A stretch of 9,300 nt of DNA, from the NCBI GenBank assembly GCA_905214715.1, contig CAJMMT010000033.1, positions 1-9,300 of the forward strand. Direction: 5' to 3'. The position numbers and the translations under genes were made by a program. The DNA comes from an uncultured bacterium. Its GTDB lineage: Bacteria > Bacteroidota > Bacteroidia > Bacteroidales > Muribaculaceae. This document shows positions 1 through 7,511 of this stretch, piece after piece. Below the pieces are notes generated by a model. The model saw only the letters and a list, made by a program, of their open reading frames with translations, was not told the DNA's origin and searched no databases. Position 1 is the stretch's first letter. The number at the start of each line of letters is the position of its first letter.

Positions 1-265
1 AAGATAACACTATACTCCGACAACTTCCCCACCCACCGGGAATATCCGCTGACCCCTGCTTTATCAGTCCCCGCAGCAAAAAACGCTCGATGCGTCTCAC
101 CACCGATGCCACGTTGGCCATTGATGCGAACTCGGAAGCGAGTTTGAGGATGTTTACCGACCACGATACAATCATGGCCTGAAGAATCGATATGAGACAT
201 TTTTTCAGCGAAAGGTTCATTCCGCTCTGACAAATCGGTCTCAGAATTGTTAATAGAGTATCCAT
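1..265 (-). CDS. IS4-like transposase, N-terminal part (runs off left edge)
   Basis: The minus strand is open from an ATG at 265-263 to the window edge, giving about 88 residues without a stop. The first part reads as the alpha-helical N-terminal domain of an IS4-type transposase: it includes NLSLKKCLISILQAMIVSW and then ASVVRRIERFLLRG, which resembles the R-R-[IL]-[EQ]-R-F-[LF] signature seen ahead of the first catalytic Asp in DDE enzymes of this group. The DDE residues themselves would lie beyond the edge. After RRIERFLLRG the frame (LIKQGSADIPGGWGS) no longer looks familiar, so the copy may be decayed or frameshifted; this cannot be settled from the part visible. The start was chosen because it is the first ATG; a second in-frame ATG at 220 is possible. 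A large inverted repeat sits immediately upstream of the start. Family assignment is by motif memory only. Confidence 0.5.
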   Translation of the reverse strand, partial: MDTLLTILRPICQSGMNLSLKKCLISILQAMIVSWSVNILKLASEFASMANVASVVRRIERFLLRGLIKQGSADIPGGWGSCRSIVLS

Positions 266-438
266 AAGGCGTGTGATTTCCTGGATTTTTGTTCACTTTA
301 TTAACAAAGGAAATCCGCGCCTTTCCTTTATCGTTTTGATTTATTGGCTTTTGAAGGGAATGCTCTATTCAAGCCTTTTTAACGCGATATTGTTACCATA
401 CTATTGTAAATACCTGATAATCAATACACGACCTTATG
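263..438 (-). promoter_or_regulatory. Inverted repeats at and upstream of the transposase start codon
   Basis: Two overlapping, mutually exclusive foldings can be drawn in the leader of the minus-strand transposase. (1) A local hairpin: 266-271 pairs with 318-323 (6 bp) and 275-282 pairs with 308-315 (8 bp), with a small internal loop between; 289-293 can also pair with 303-307. It ends at the base directly before the ATG. (2) A long-range pairing of 263-274 with 426-438 (12 bp with one bulged A at 431), which includes the start codon itself. IS10 and IS50 of the IS4 group use such foldback in read-through transcripts to block transposase translation. Whether this one acts in that way is inference. 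No exact TAnnTTTG box was found on the minus strand between 266 and 430. Confidence 0.4.
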
Positions 439-684
439 CGAAAGAAAAATGTCATGTGCTATGAATTTTGTCATAAAAATAATTTTGTTGTTAATAACGA
501 CTTTCGTATTATAATATATGCAAATATATAAATTACTTTTGGAAAAGTATTCAAGTTTGAGAAAGAAAATTCATTGATGAGTAGATTTCATCGCCTTGAA
601 TCCAGCTACTGTAAACTGTAATATGTTCAAATTTTAACGGGGAATGGGAAGTTGCTTCGGGAAAAATTCGCTAACTTTGAAGAT
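324..684. other. AT-rich stretch without a convincing gene
   Basis: This is the gap between the transposase leader and dnaE. A 63-codon plus-strand frame at 273-464 has no recognisable domain, overlaps the inverted-repeat region and is judged spurious. The stretch 466-600 is very AT-rich. If a mobile element ends here, its terminus probably lies between about 426 and 460, but no second end or target duplication can be seen. The only other sign is one promoter-like box, listed separately. Confidence 0.6.
534..541 (+). promoter_or_regulatory. Candidate -7 box (TACTTTTG) for dnaE
   Basis: TACTTTTG matches the Bacteroidota -7 consensus TAnnTTTG and would place transcription start near 548, about 137 bases before the dnaE ATG. 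No TTTG-type -33 element lies at the usual distance of about 20 bases upstream, so support is weak. A second exact match, TAACTTTG at 672-679, lies only five bases before the ATG (see findings). Confidence 0.3.
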
Positions 685-3600
685 ATGGATATACCGGCTT
701 TCACACATCTTCACGTTCATTCTCAATACAGCCTTCTTGACGGCAAATCATCCGTAACCGAACTCGTAGACAAGGCTATCGCCGATGGCTCGCGCGGCAT
801 AGCTTTAACAGACCACGGCAACATGTTCGGAGTTAAGGAGTTCTGCAATTATGTCGAGAAAATCAATAAAAATGCGGAGCCCGACAAAAAATTCAAACCC
901 ATAATAGGGTGCGAAATGTATGTTGCCAGAGAGCGGATGACCGATCGCAAGGATAAGACGGACAACGGTCTCCACCTCATAGTACTTGCCAAGAACGAGA
1001 AAGGCTACCACAATCTCGTAAAATTGGTGTCCAAGGCATGGACCGACGGAATGTACTACAAACCGAGAACAGACCGCCATGAACTTGAATTGCATCACGA
1101 AGGACTTATAATCTGCTCCGCATGCCTCGGCGGCGAAGTGCCCCAGTTTATCATGCACGACCAGCTTGAGGAGGCCGAGGAACGGGTGTTGTGGTACAAG
1201 AGCGTTTTTGGAGAAGATTATTACCTTGAACTGCAACGGCACCAGACTTTTAAGGAGAATGCCAACCGCGAGGTATACCAGGAACAGGTGAAAGTCAACG
1301 AAGTGCTTATTTCGCTTGCAAGAAAGCATAATATCAAATTGGTGGCCACCAACGACGTACATTTCGCAAATGAGAATGACGCCGAGGCACACGATCGCCT
1401 GATATGCGTTTCTATGAACCGCAAGTTCGATGAGCCACGTCTGCACTATACAAAACAGGAGTGGCTGAAATCTCCGGCTGAGATGGCGGCTATTTTCAGC
1501 GACATACCCGAAGCTCTTGAAAATACACAGGAGATTCTCGATAAGGTTGAGTTTTACAGCATAAATCATGCTCCTATAATGCCGAATTTCGAGATTCCTG
1601 CTGAATTCGGAAGTGAAGCCGAATATCGTCAAAGAATTACAGAAAAAGAGCTGTTTGATGAATTCACACAAGACGAGAATGGAAATGTAGTTCTAAGCCA
1701 GGAAGAGGCGGAGAAGAAAATAAAAAGACTTGGCGGATACGAGAAACTGTATCGAATAAAATTTGAGGCCGATTACCTGAACAAACTTACATTTGAAGGA
1801 GCCAAACGTCTCTATGGCGATCCAATACCGCCTGATGTGGCGGAACGCCTTAAATTCGAGTTACATATAATGAAGACCATGGGTTTCCCCGGCTACTTCC
1901 TTATAGTGCAGGATTTCATAAACGTAGCCCGAAATGAACTCGGCGTGTCTGTCGGACCCGGTCGTGGTTCTGCTGCGGGCTCAGCAGCTGCTTATTGCCT
2001 GGGTATAACTCTGGTAGACCCTATAAAATATGACCTGCTGTTTGAACGTTTCCTGAATCCGGACCGAATATCGCTACCTGATATCGACGTCGACTTCGAT
2101 GATGACGGACGCTACAAAGTACTTGAGTATGTGACCCGTAAATATGGTGCAGAAAAAGTGGCCCATATAATCACGTACCAGACTATGGCGACCAAGAGCG
2201 TCATAAAGGATGTAGGACGCGTTATGGGACTCAGCCCGGCGGAGACAAACCGTATGGCCAAAACCGTGCCTGACCGTCTGCCGGACATAAACGGTAAGTC
2301 GCCGAAGATAAACCTCAAGAACTGCCGTCTCTACAGCCCTGAATTTCAGGAAATGGAAAACACAGGCAGCGATATGGTAAAAGAGGTGATAAAGTATAGT
2401 GTTCAGCTTGAAGGCACCGTAAGAGGTACCGGAGTGCATGCCTGCGGTGTCATTATATCCAGAGACGATATCACCGACTGGGTGCCCGTATCCATAGCCA
2501 CCGATACTGATGGAACCAAACTTCTTACCACGCAGTATGAAGGTTGCCTGATTGAGGACACCGGACTTATAAAGATGGACTTTCTTGGGCTTCGTACCCT
2601 CTCCATCATCAAGAGTGCGTTGCAGAATATAAAGGAGGCCAAGGGAATAGATCTTGACATAGAGAGCATACCTCTTGACGATCCCGCTACTTTCAAATTA
2701 TACTGCGACGGTGCCACCACCTCGACGTTTCAGTTCGAGAGCGCCGGAATGCAGTCTTCCTTGAGAAAGCTGCAACCTTCCAAATTCGAAGACCTTATAG
2801 CCATGAATGCCCTGTATCGTCCGGGCCCGATGGATTATATACCCTCTTTCATAGCGCGTAAGCATGGCGAGGAGCCCATTGAGTACGATATTCCTATAAT
2901 GAAGCGCTATTTGGAAGAGACCTACGGCATAACGGTTTATCAGGAACAGGTCATGCTTCTGTCGCGATTGCTTGCCAATTTCACCCGAGGCGAGAGCGAT
3001 ATGTTGCGTAAAGCCATGGGTAAGAAGCTTATCGACAAAATGGAGGCTTTGAAAGTCAAGTTCCTGGACGGTGGCAAGAAAAACGGACATGATCCGAAGG
3101 TGCTTGAAAAAATCTGGAACGACTGGACCAAGTTCGCATCTTACGCGTTTAACAAGAGCCATGCCACATGCTACAGCTGGGTGGCTTATCAGACTGCCTA
3201 CCTTAAGGCGAACTATCCGGCAGAGTATATGGCCGGCGTGCTCAGCAACAACCTTTCGGCAGCTGACAAACTGAAAAAGGTGATGGATGAGTGCATGCGC
3301 ATGGGTCTGGATGTAAAAGGTCCGGATATAAACGAGAGCCGGGAGGATTTCGGTGTATCCCAGTCAGGACAGATAAGGTTCGGTCTCGGCGCGATAAAAG
3401 GAGTGGGGCAGAACGCCGTTACCGCAATTTTACGCGAGCGCGCTGAAAACGGCAACTATAAGGACATATACGATTTCGTAGAACGTGTGAATCTTTCGGC
3501 TTGCAACAGAGCCGCTATCGAGAATCTGGCTTTGGCCGGGGCTTTTGACAATTTCGGGCTTGCAAGGGAGATGTTCGTATTCCCGATGTTCGACTCTACT

Positions 3601-4392
3601 TATGCCGACGTTCTTGTGAAATATGGCCAAGGTGTGCAGAACGATAAAAATTCATTGCAGTCCTCTTTGTTCGGCGATCTTGAGCCGATTGAAACCAACA
3701 AGCCCCCATATCCGGACTTCGACCGATGGGACAGGATGAGGCTTCTTGAAGAAGAGAAACGCCTTGTAACCATCTATCTGTCGGCCCATCCACTCGATGA
3801 ATATTATATGGAGCTTAAATATGGCTGCAATACAACCTGCGCGGAGGTCGATGACAGCGTAGAGCCAAACCGGGTTGTAAAGTTCGGAGGACTCGTGACA
3901 CAGTCGGTCGTAAAAACATCAAAGAAAGGAACGCAATATGGTAGAGTCACTATCGAGGACATGAGCGGTTCAAAGGAGCTTACTCTCTTCGGCGATAACT
4001 TCTCGGTATTCTTCCCCAAGTTCCAGATAGGGCGTCCGGTGGCGGTCAGTGGCATCTGGGCGCAGCATAAATGGCGCGAGAACGAGCTTGAATTTAAAAT
4101 AACCGGCATAAGCTCGCTTGATCAGGTCAAGGGGCGTATAGCCAATAAAATCAATGTCCGTATCCCCTCTACCCAAGATGACCCCGTAGTGTTCGATCGC
4201 ATAAAAAAGTTTATGATAGAACCTGGAAGCGATGGCACACGTCCCGGAGAGATAGAATTCAAGTTTTTCCTGCCGGGCAGAGAGCGGCAACAATTCTCTA
4301 TCCGATCGAGAAACAAGTTTGAAATAACCAAGGATCTTATAGAAACCCTTGAGGAACTTGACTTGAAATTCTCTGTGGAAACGGTAGGATAG
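685..4392 (+). CDS. dnaE: DNA polymerase III alpha subunit (replicative C-family polymerase)
   Basis: This is the catalytic subunit of the chromosomal replicase, 1235 residues and full length for the family. From the ATG, the order is as follows. The N-terminal PHP domain has HLHVH at residues 8-12, TDHGN at 42-46, E77, H97 and NDVHF at 223-227, so its likely metal ligands look intact. The polymerase core has GPGRGSAAGS from 424, the catalytic pair in PDIDVDFDDDGR (D468, D470) and the third Asp D632 in KMDFLGL. RPGPMD and FNKSHATCYSW follow, then a helix-hairpin-helix region near 895-925. QSSLF at 992-996 fits the beta-clamp binding consensus. An OB fold begins near 1063. No intein or frameshift was seen. 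The ATG at 685 is preferred to a TTG at 652 because it leaves only seven residues before HLHVH, as in related proteins. The next gene is convergent, so dnaE appears to be transcribed alone. Confidence 0.97.
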   Translation: MDIPAFTHLHVHSQYSLLDGKSSVTELVDKAIADGSRGIALTDHGNMFGVKEFCNYVEKINKNAEPDKKFKPIIGCEMYVARERMTDRKDKTDNGLHLIVLAKNEKGYHNLVKLVSKAWTDGMYYKPRTDRHELELHHEGLIICSACLGGEVPQFIMHDQLEEAEERVLWYKSVFGEDYYLELQRHQTFKENANREVYQEQVKVNEVLISLARKHNIKLVATNDVHFANENDAEAHDRLICVSMNRKFDEPRLHYTKQEWLKSPAEMAAIFSDIPEALENTQEILDKVEFYSINHAPIMPNFEIPAEFGSEAEYRQRITEKELFDEFTQDENGNVVLSQEEAEKKIKRLGGYEKLYRIKFEADYLNKLTFEGAKRLYGDPIPPDVAERLKFELHIMKTMGFPGYFLIVQDFINVARNELGVSVGPGRGSAAGSAAAYCLGITLVDPIKYDLLFERFLNPDRISLPDIDVDFDDDGRYKVLEYVTRKYGAEKVAHIITYQTMATKSVIKDVGRVMGLSPAETNRMAKTVPDRLPDINGKSPKINLKNCRLYSPEFQEMENTGSDMVKEVIKYSVQLEGTVRGTGVHACGVIISRDDITDWVPVSIATDTDGTKLLTTQYEGCLIEDTGLIKMDFLGLRTLSIIKSALQNIKEAKGIDLDIESIPLDDPATFKLYCDGATTSTFQFESAGMQSSLRKLQPSKFEDLIAMNALYRPGPMDYIPSFIARKHGEEPIEYDIPIMKRYLEETYGITVYQEQVMLLSRLLANFTRGESDMLRKAMGKKLIDKMEALKVKFLDGGKKNGHDPKVLEKIWNDWTKFASYAFNKSHATCYSWVAYQTAYLKANYPAEYMAGVLSNNLSAADKLKKVMDECMRMGLDVKGPDINESREDFGVSQSGQIRFGLGAIKGVGQNAVTAILRERAENGNYKDIYDFVERVNLSACNRAAIENLALAGAFDNFGLAREMFVFPMFDSTYADVLVKYGQGVQNDKNSLQSSLFGDLEPIETNKPPYPDFDRWDRMRLLEEEKRLVTIYLSAHPLDEYYMELKYGCNTTCAEVDDSVEPNRVVKFGGLVTQSVVKTSKKGTQYGRVTIEDMSGSKELTLFGDNFSVFFPKFQIGRPVAVSGIWAQHKWRENELEFKITGISSLDQVKGRIANKINVRIPSTQDDPVVFDRIKKFMIEPGSDGTRPGEIEFKFFLPGRERQQFSIRSRNKFEITKDLIETLEELDLKFSVETVG

Positions 4393-4444
4393 TTTTCGTT
4401 GAAGTCGTTAAGTAGCATATAGCCGTTAACGACTTCAACGAAAA
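4393..4444. repeat. Perfect 19-bp inverted repeat between convergent genes
   Basis: Arms 4393-4411 and 4426-4444 are exact reverse complements around a 14-base loop. The left arm starts at the base after the dnaE stop codon, and the right arm ends seven bases before the stop codon of the opposing SIMPL gene, so both mRNAs would carry the same stem near their 3' ends. It probably marks a shared transcript end. It is not a textbook intrinsic terminator: the arms begin with TTTT and end with AAAA, so neither strand has a U-run after the stem. Confidence 0.75.
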
Positions 4445-4451
4445 TAGTTGA

Positions 4452-5153
4452 TCAATCTTCAAGGTAATAGACAACGTTGGATACCACCCGGACCTTCTTG
4501 AGATAGGGAGTTGAAGACGACAGATCCTCTATCGAGAACTGTCCCTGCGACGCTGATTTCATCTTGCCTATTTTGCTGTCGGAATCGAGAGCGAACTTCT
4601 GGGCGGCTTCTCTGGCGGCCTTTGTCGCATCGGCTATCATGTCTGGTTTGATACTATTCAAACTGCGGTATTCATAGTTTATATATGAATTGGAGTAGGG
4701 CACACCCTCTTTAAGAAGCTCTGACTGGCGGTTAAGCAACTCACGTACCTTCTTGACATTCGAAGTGGCGACGGTAACGGTACAGTTCAAGGAATAATCA
4801 TACTGGAAATTGCCTGATGAATACTGATTGGTTGTGGCATTGTATGTATCGGGAGGATTGATGGAGATATCATCTTTAGCTATGCCGTTAGAAGTTAGAA
4901 AGTTCACAATCTTCTGATTATTGGCCGTTACCTGATCATATAAAGCGGAAAGGTTGTTTCCTGCCACACTGTAGCTTATCGGCCACGTTACATAGTCAGC
5001 TTCGACTGTTCTTTCGGCAAGGCCGCGTACCGATACCTGACGGTCCCGAAAAGCGAGGTTATCAAGTCCTCCTTTCAGGAAAACTCCTAAAAAGAAAATA
5101 CCTACAGCCACGAGCAAAGACGCGACAATAAGAGCTAAATTTTTGTTTTTCAT
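4452..5153 (-). CDS. SIMPL-domain (DUF541) membrane-anchored periplasmic protein
   Basis: The 233-residue protein begins MKNKNLALIVASLLVAVGIF, a short basic end followed by one hydrophobic helix (about residues 6-26). There is no clear cleavage site or lipobox, so it is probably held in the inner membrane with the rest in the periplasm. The segment FRDRQVSVRGLAERTVEAD (35-53) followed by WPI is the family's conserved entry strand. The remainder has the alternating strand and helix pattern of SIMPL domains, which are related to YggE and BP26. The biochemical function of this family is not established; YggE has been linked to oxidative stress. The ATG at 5153 is preceded by an A/T-rich leader with no Shine-Dalgarno sequence, as is usual in Bacteroidota. 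No exact TAnnTTTG box was found upstream. The gene is monocistronic: convergent with dnaE and divergent from the secreted repeat protein. Confidence 0.85.
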   Translation of the reverse strand: MKNKNLALIVASLLVAVGIFFLGVFLKGGLDNLAFRDRQVSVRGLAERTVEADYVTWPISYSVAGNNLSALYDQVTANNQKIVNFLTSNGIAKDDISINPPDTYNATTNQYSSGNFQYDYSLNCTVTVATSNVKKVRELLNRQSELLKEGVPYSNSYINYEYRSLNSIKPDMIADATKAAREAAQKFALDSDSKIGKMKSASQGQFSIEDLSSSTPYLKKVRVVSNVVYYLED

Positions 5154-5239
5154 ATTGATATAATGTTTGGTTTAGTAAAAACGTGTAAGGGTGAATAATC
5201 ACCATACTCTTATAAGACCAATAAATGCGAAATAGTTTA

Positions 5240-5425
5240 TAAGTAGGTGTTAAAATTAAACCGATAATATAATTATGGAATCTCGTATATCATCTGCTTG
5301 TTCTTTTTGGTGGTTTCCGCCAAGTCTCATCAGTCGCCATGCCCGCATGGCTCCATCTTCGACTTGCGGAAATCCCTCAAAAATAACCGCGCATATAATA
5401 TACGTTTAATTTGACCACCTACTTA
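5240..5425. mobile_element. Possible MITE-like element with 22-bp terminal inverted repeats
   Basis: The ends 5240-5261 and 5404-5425 are inverted copies matching at 20 of 22 positions (outer part TAAGTAGGTG, inner part AAATTAAAC). If the element proper is 5242-5423 (AGTAGG...CCTACT), it is flanked by TA on both sides, as for elements inserting at TA in the IS630/Tc1-mariner manner; TA is short, and the repeat itself would produce this. The interior has a second structured unit: 5312-5326 pairs with 5361-5375 (two bulges), enclosing the perfect hairpin 5336-5341/5346-5351 (GCCATG/CATGGC). No transposase is encoded; the longest minus-strand frame from an ATG is about 30 codons. A structured intergenic repeat or a folded RNA are alternatives. 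Confidence 0.5.
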
Positions 5426-5442
5426 CGACAATAAAATAAAAT

Positions 5443-5462
5443 ATCTCATAAAATCTCATAAA
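5443..5462 (+). repeat. Tandem 10-bp direct repeat upstream of promoter
   Basis: ATCTCATAAA occurs twice in immediate succession. The 10-bp period is close to one helical turn, and the pair ends 26 bases before the predicted -7 box of the secreted protein gene. That position could suit a regulator or an A/T-rich upstream element, but this is inference; two short copies can also arise by slippage. Confidence 0.45.
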
Positions 5463-5488
5463 AACACATCTGAATCCAATATTTTGAC

Positions 5489-5496
5489 TATCTTTG
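5489..5496 (+). promoter_or_regulatory. Candidate -7 box (TATCTTTG) for the secreted repeat protein
   Basis: TATCTTTG matches the Bacteroidota -7 consensus TAnnTTTG exactly and would start transcription near 5502, about 54 bases before the ATG at 5556. The -33 side is poor: only TCTG at 5469-5472 is near the expected place. A small hairpin (AAGCAT 5499-5504 with ATGCTT 5509-5514) would lie at the very 5' end of the mRNA. Confidence 0.5.
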
Positions 5497-5555
5497 ACAA
5501 GCATACATATGCTTACTCTTTGAACCTTGCATATTGCAAATTTAACTTTTCATAC

Positions 5556-7430
5556 ATGAATAGAGTATCCATTACATTATTGCTGATGTTCGCTGCGATA
5601 TCAGCACTTGCGGCAACTTATCGCGTTGATATAGACGATGCCTCGCGTGTCAAACTCTATATCGATCTGGATAAGTCTCCTTTGGAAGATATCCACAACG
5701 GTCTTAACACCATAGATATGGGAGCCTCGGATTACCTTAGGATAGTTGCCGAGACGGGAGTAATTATTACGGAAGCGACCAAAATCGACGACTATTATAA
5801 TGAGGAAATCGATATACTGTATCAGGTAGGACTTGAAAACGGACAACAGTACATTGACCTCAATTCAAGGTATCCGGATGATGAATGGTTCCGTATCAGG
5901 ACCAGTTCTGCAAGCGATACTCGCACAGCGCAGTGTACGGTCAACATCGATGTTCCGGAGCGTGTGTCACTTACAAGAAAGGCCACAGGCTCTGTTATAG
6001 AACTTCAGAAAGGAGAGAATATCGTCAAGTTCGATCCCAAGTCGGAAGCTGAATTCTATCTTGAACCTATCGGTAAGCCTCTTTTCAAAGTCACGCATAA
6101 CGAAACTGAACTGAGCACACCCTACGCCTACACGATACCCGTAGCGGATGGGGACAGAATCGACATTCAGGCTGCTTATCCTGATAATGATTGCAATGTT
6201 ACGTTCAGTGTATCGGGAGCCGGAGTTTCCGATTTCATTCAGGAGGTTGATGTTGACTCAAGTCCATGTTTCGACTGGATGGATGGAATAACCGTAAAAT
6301 GTGGCTCTGAAATATCGATAAAAGGAAACACCAAGGAATATGAAGTGCTTGCATTTGAAGTAGACGGCAATCCTGAGACATTCACAAATCCTACCAAAAT
6401 ACTCATTACAGATAATACCGACATTTCGGTGTCTGTACGTAAATATGCCTCTTTCGAGATGCAGATTAAGATAGATGATCCCTCACGCGTACATGTATAT
6501 CGTGGATATAGTTACAACCACGACGAGTTGACGTTGCAGCCGGGTCTGAATACGGTAGAGATAACGCGTAATATTCCTATAATAAGCCTGGTGCCTGTAG
6601 ATGGCAACTATATCAACACTCTTAATATAAGTGGAGATGAATATGAGCCGGAGGAACTGATGCGGGCACCTGTAATGGTTGGATCTCTGACAGACGGAGA
6701 CTTACTCGACATAACTACCGCACCGATAGTCAGAGACAAGAAGTTTGTACTTTATATATCGGACCTTGACGCTGCGGCAGGTTTCCTTTCGCTGAAACGT
6801 TCAGATATGTCGGAAGTGGAACTGGTTGAGGGGTATAATGTCATAAACTTCTTTGACCGCGACAATCCGTTCCGCCTCGAGACCGGAGGACCGGTAACCA
6901 CGTATGTTTATTATGGCACGGATCTTGCGGAGCCCGAACCGGGTGGATACACCTATATTCCTCAGATAGAAGACGGTACGGTCGTGAAAGCTTTCGTCGG
7001 TTCGCCGGCAGCTGTCTATGAGGTCGATTTCCAATTCGATTATCCTATACACGCAGATGTATTGACTTCCAATTATAATGTCTACATGGATATGTTGCCA
7101 GTAGAAATGCAGGACGTAAAAGGCAAGCACAATGTATTGGAAGGAACCGTATATGAAATAGAATCGGTAGATGGAGCTGTAAACTTAGTTATTGACGATG
7201 ATAATCAGTATAAACTAAATGCAGGTGAATCAAAACTGATATCGATTTTCAAAGATACAAAAATCGCTCTTTCTCCGGAGACAGTTGGTGTTGACCGGAT
7301 TGAGTCCGACTCATCGCACGATGTTCAATACTTTAATCTGCAGGGACAAAAGATTACTGCTCCGGAACCGGGCACAATAGTTATCGAAGTTTCAAAGCAG
7401 GGCACAAGGAAAGGCATCTTTACAAGGTAA
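5556..7430 (+). CDS. Secreted beta-rich repeat protein of unknown function
   Basis: I do not recognise a named family. The 624-residue product starts MNRVSITLLLMFAAISALA, a clear signal peptide with likely cleavage after ALA (residue 19), so it is exported. The rest is acidic, cysteine-poor and rich in predicted strands. A unit of about 100 residues recurs: an opening strand IDDASRVKLY (26-35), IDVPERVSL (131-139), IDDPSRVHVY (306-315) and a diverged YISDLD (400-405), each followed 22-25 residues later by G-x-N (GLN 49, GEN 153, GLN 330, GYN 426). A weaker fifth copy may occupy about 485-570. The C-terminus (577-624) has VGVDRIE followed by YFNLQGQKI (592-600), a tail common in secreted Bacteroidales proteins; whether it is a sorting signal is unclear. 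The ATG at 5556 is chosen because it begins the signal peptide; an in-frame TTG at 5484 lies upstream of the predicted transcription start. Confidence 0.85.
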   Translation: MNRVSITLLLMFAAISALAATYRVDIDDASRVKLYIDLDKSPLEDIHNGLNTIDMGASDYLRIVAETGVIITEATKIDDYYNEEIDILYQVGLENGQQYIDLNSRYPDDEWFRIRTSSASDTRTAQCTVNIDVPERVSLTRKATGSVIELQKGENIVKFDPKSEAEFYLEPIGKPLFKVTHNETELSTPYAYTIPVADGDRIDIQAAYPDNDCNVTFSVSGAGVSDFIQEVDVDSSPCFDWMDGITVKCGSEISIKGNTKEYEVLAFEVDGNPETFTNPTKILITDNTDISVSVRKYASFEMQIKIDDPSRVHVYRGYSYNHDELTLQPGLNTVEITRNIPIISLVPVDGNYINTLNISGDEYEPEELMRAPVMVGSLTDGDLLDITTAPIVRDKKFVLYISDLDAAAGFLSLKRSDMSEVELVEGYNVINFFDRDNPFRLETGGPVTTYVYYGTDLAEPEPGGYTYIPQIEDGTVVKAFVGSPAAVYEVDFQFDYPIHADVLTSNYNVYMDMLPVEMQDVKGKHNVLEGTVYEIESVDGAVNLVIDDDNQYKLNAGESKLISIFKDTKIALSPETVGVDRIESDSSHDVQYFNLQGQKITAPEPGTIVIEVSKQGTRKGIFTR

Positions 7431-7456
7431 TCCGGTTTATGAATTGATTGATATAG

Positions 7457-7511
7457 GGAAAATCCCGTTGCGGTATTTTACAATACCCCGACGGGATTTC
7501 CTATATTTTTT
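7457..7511 (+). terminator. Intrinsic terminator after the secreted protein gene
   Basis: A long hairpin pairs 7460-7468 with 7491-7499 (9 bp, including CCCG/CGGG) and 7472-7477 with 7482-7487 (6 bp), with a small internal loop and a four-base tip. It is followed by six T at 7506-7511. This is the expected form for plus-strand termination 30 bases after the stop. On the minus strand it could also end the convergent transporter transcript, but the U-run there is only about four bases, within the stem foot. Confidence 0.85.

Noticed and set aside
273..464. 63-codon plus-strand frame
   Set aside because: It has no recognisable domain, lies over the inverted-repeat leader of the transposase and has skewed hydrophobic AT-rich content; treated as chance.
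805..1671. 288-codon minus-strand frame inside dnaE
   Set aside because: It overlaps the strongly conserved PHP domain coding region of dnaE and has no family resemblance of its own; it is a shadow of dnaE codon use.
5189..5203. Small hairpin GGTGA-ATAA-TCACC upstream of the SIMPL gene
   Set aside because: A five-base-pair stem is too short to separate from chance in AT-rich DNA.
5256..5348. 30-codon minus-strand frame inside the inverted-repeat element
   Set aside because: It is very short, its end falls within the terminal repeat, and hairpin arms dictate its codons. Worth revisiting only if the frame is conserved among copies.
5484..5555. TTG start extending the secreted protein by 24 residues
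   Set aside because: It would precede the signal peptide with a polar stretch and lies within the predicted promoter, upstream of the likely transcription start.
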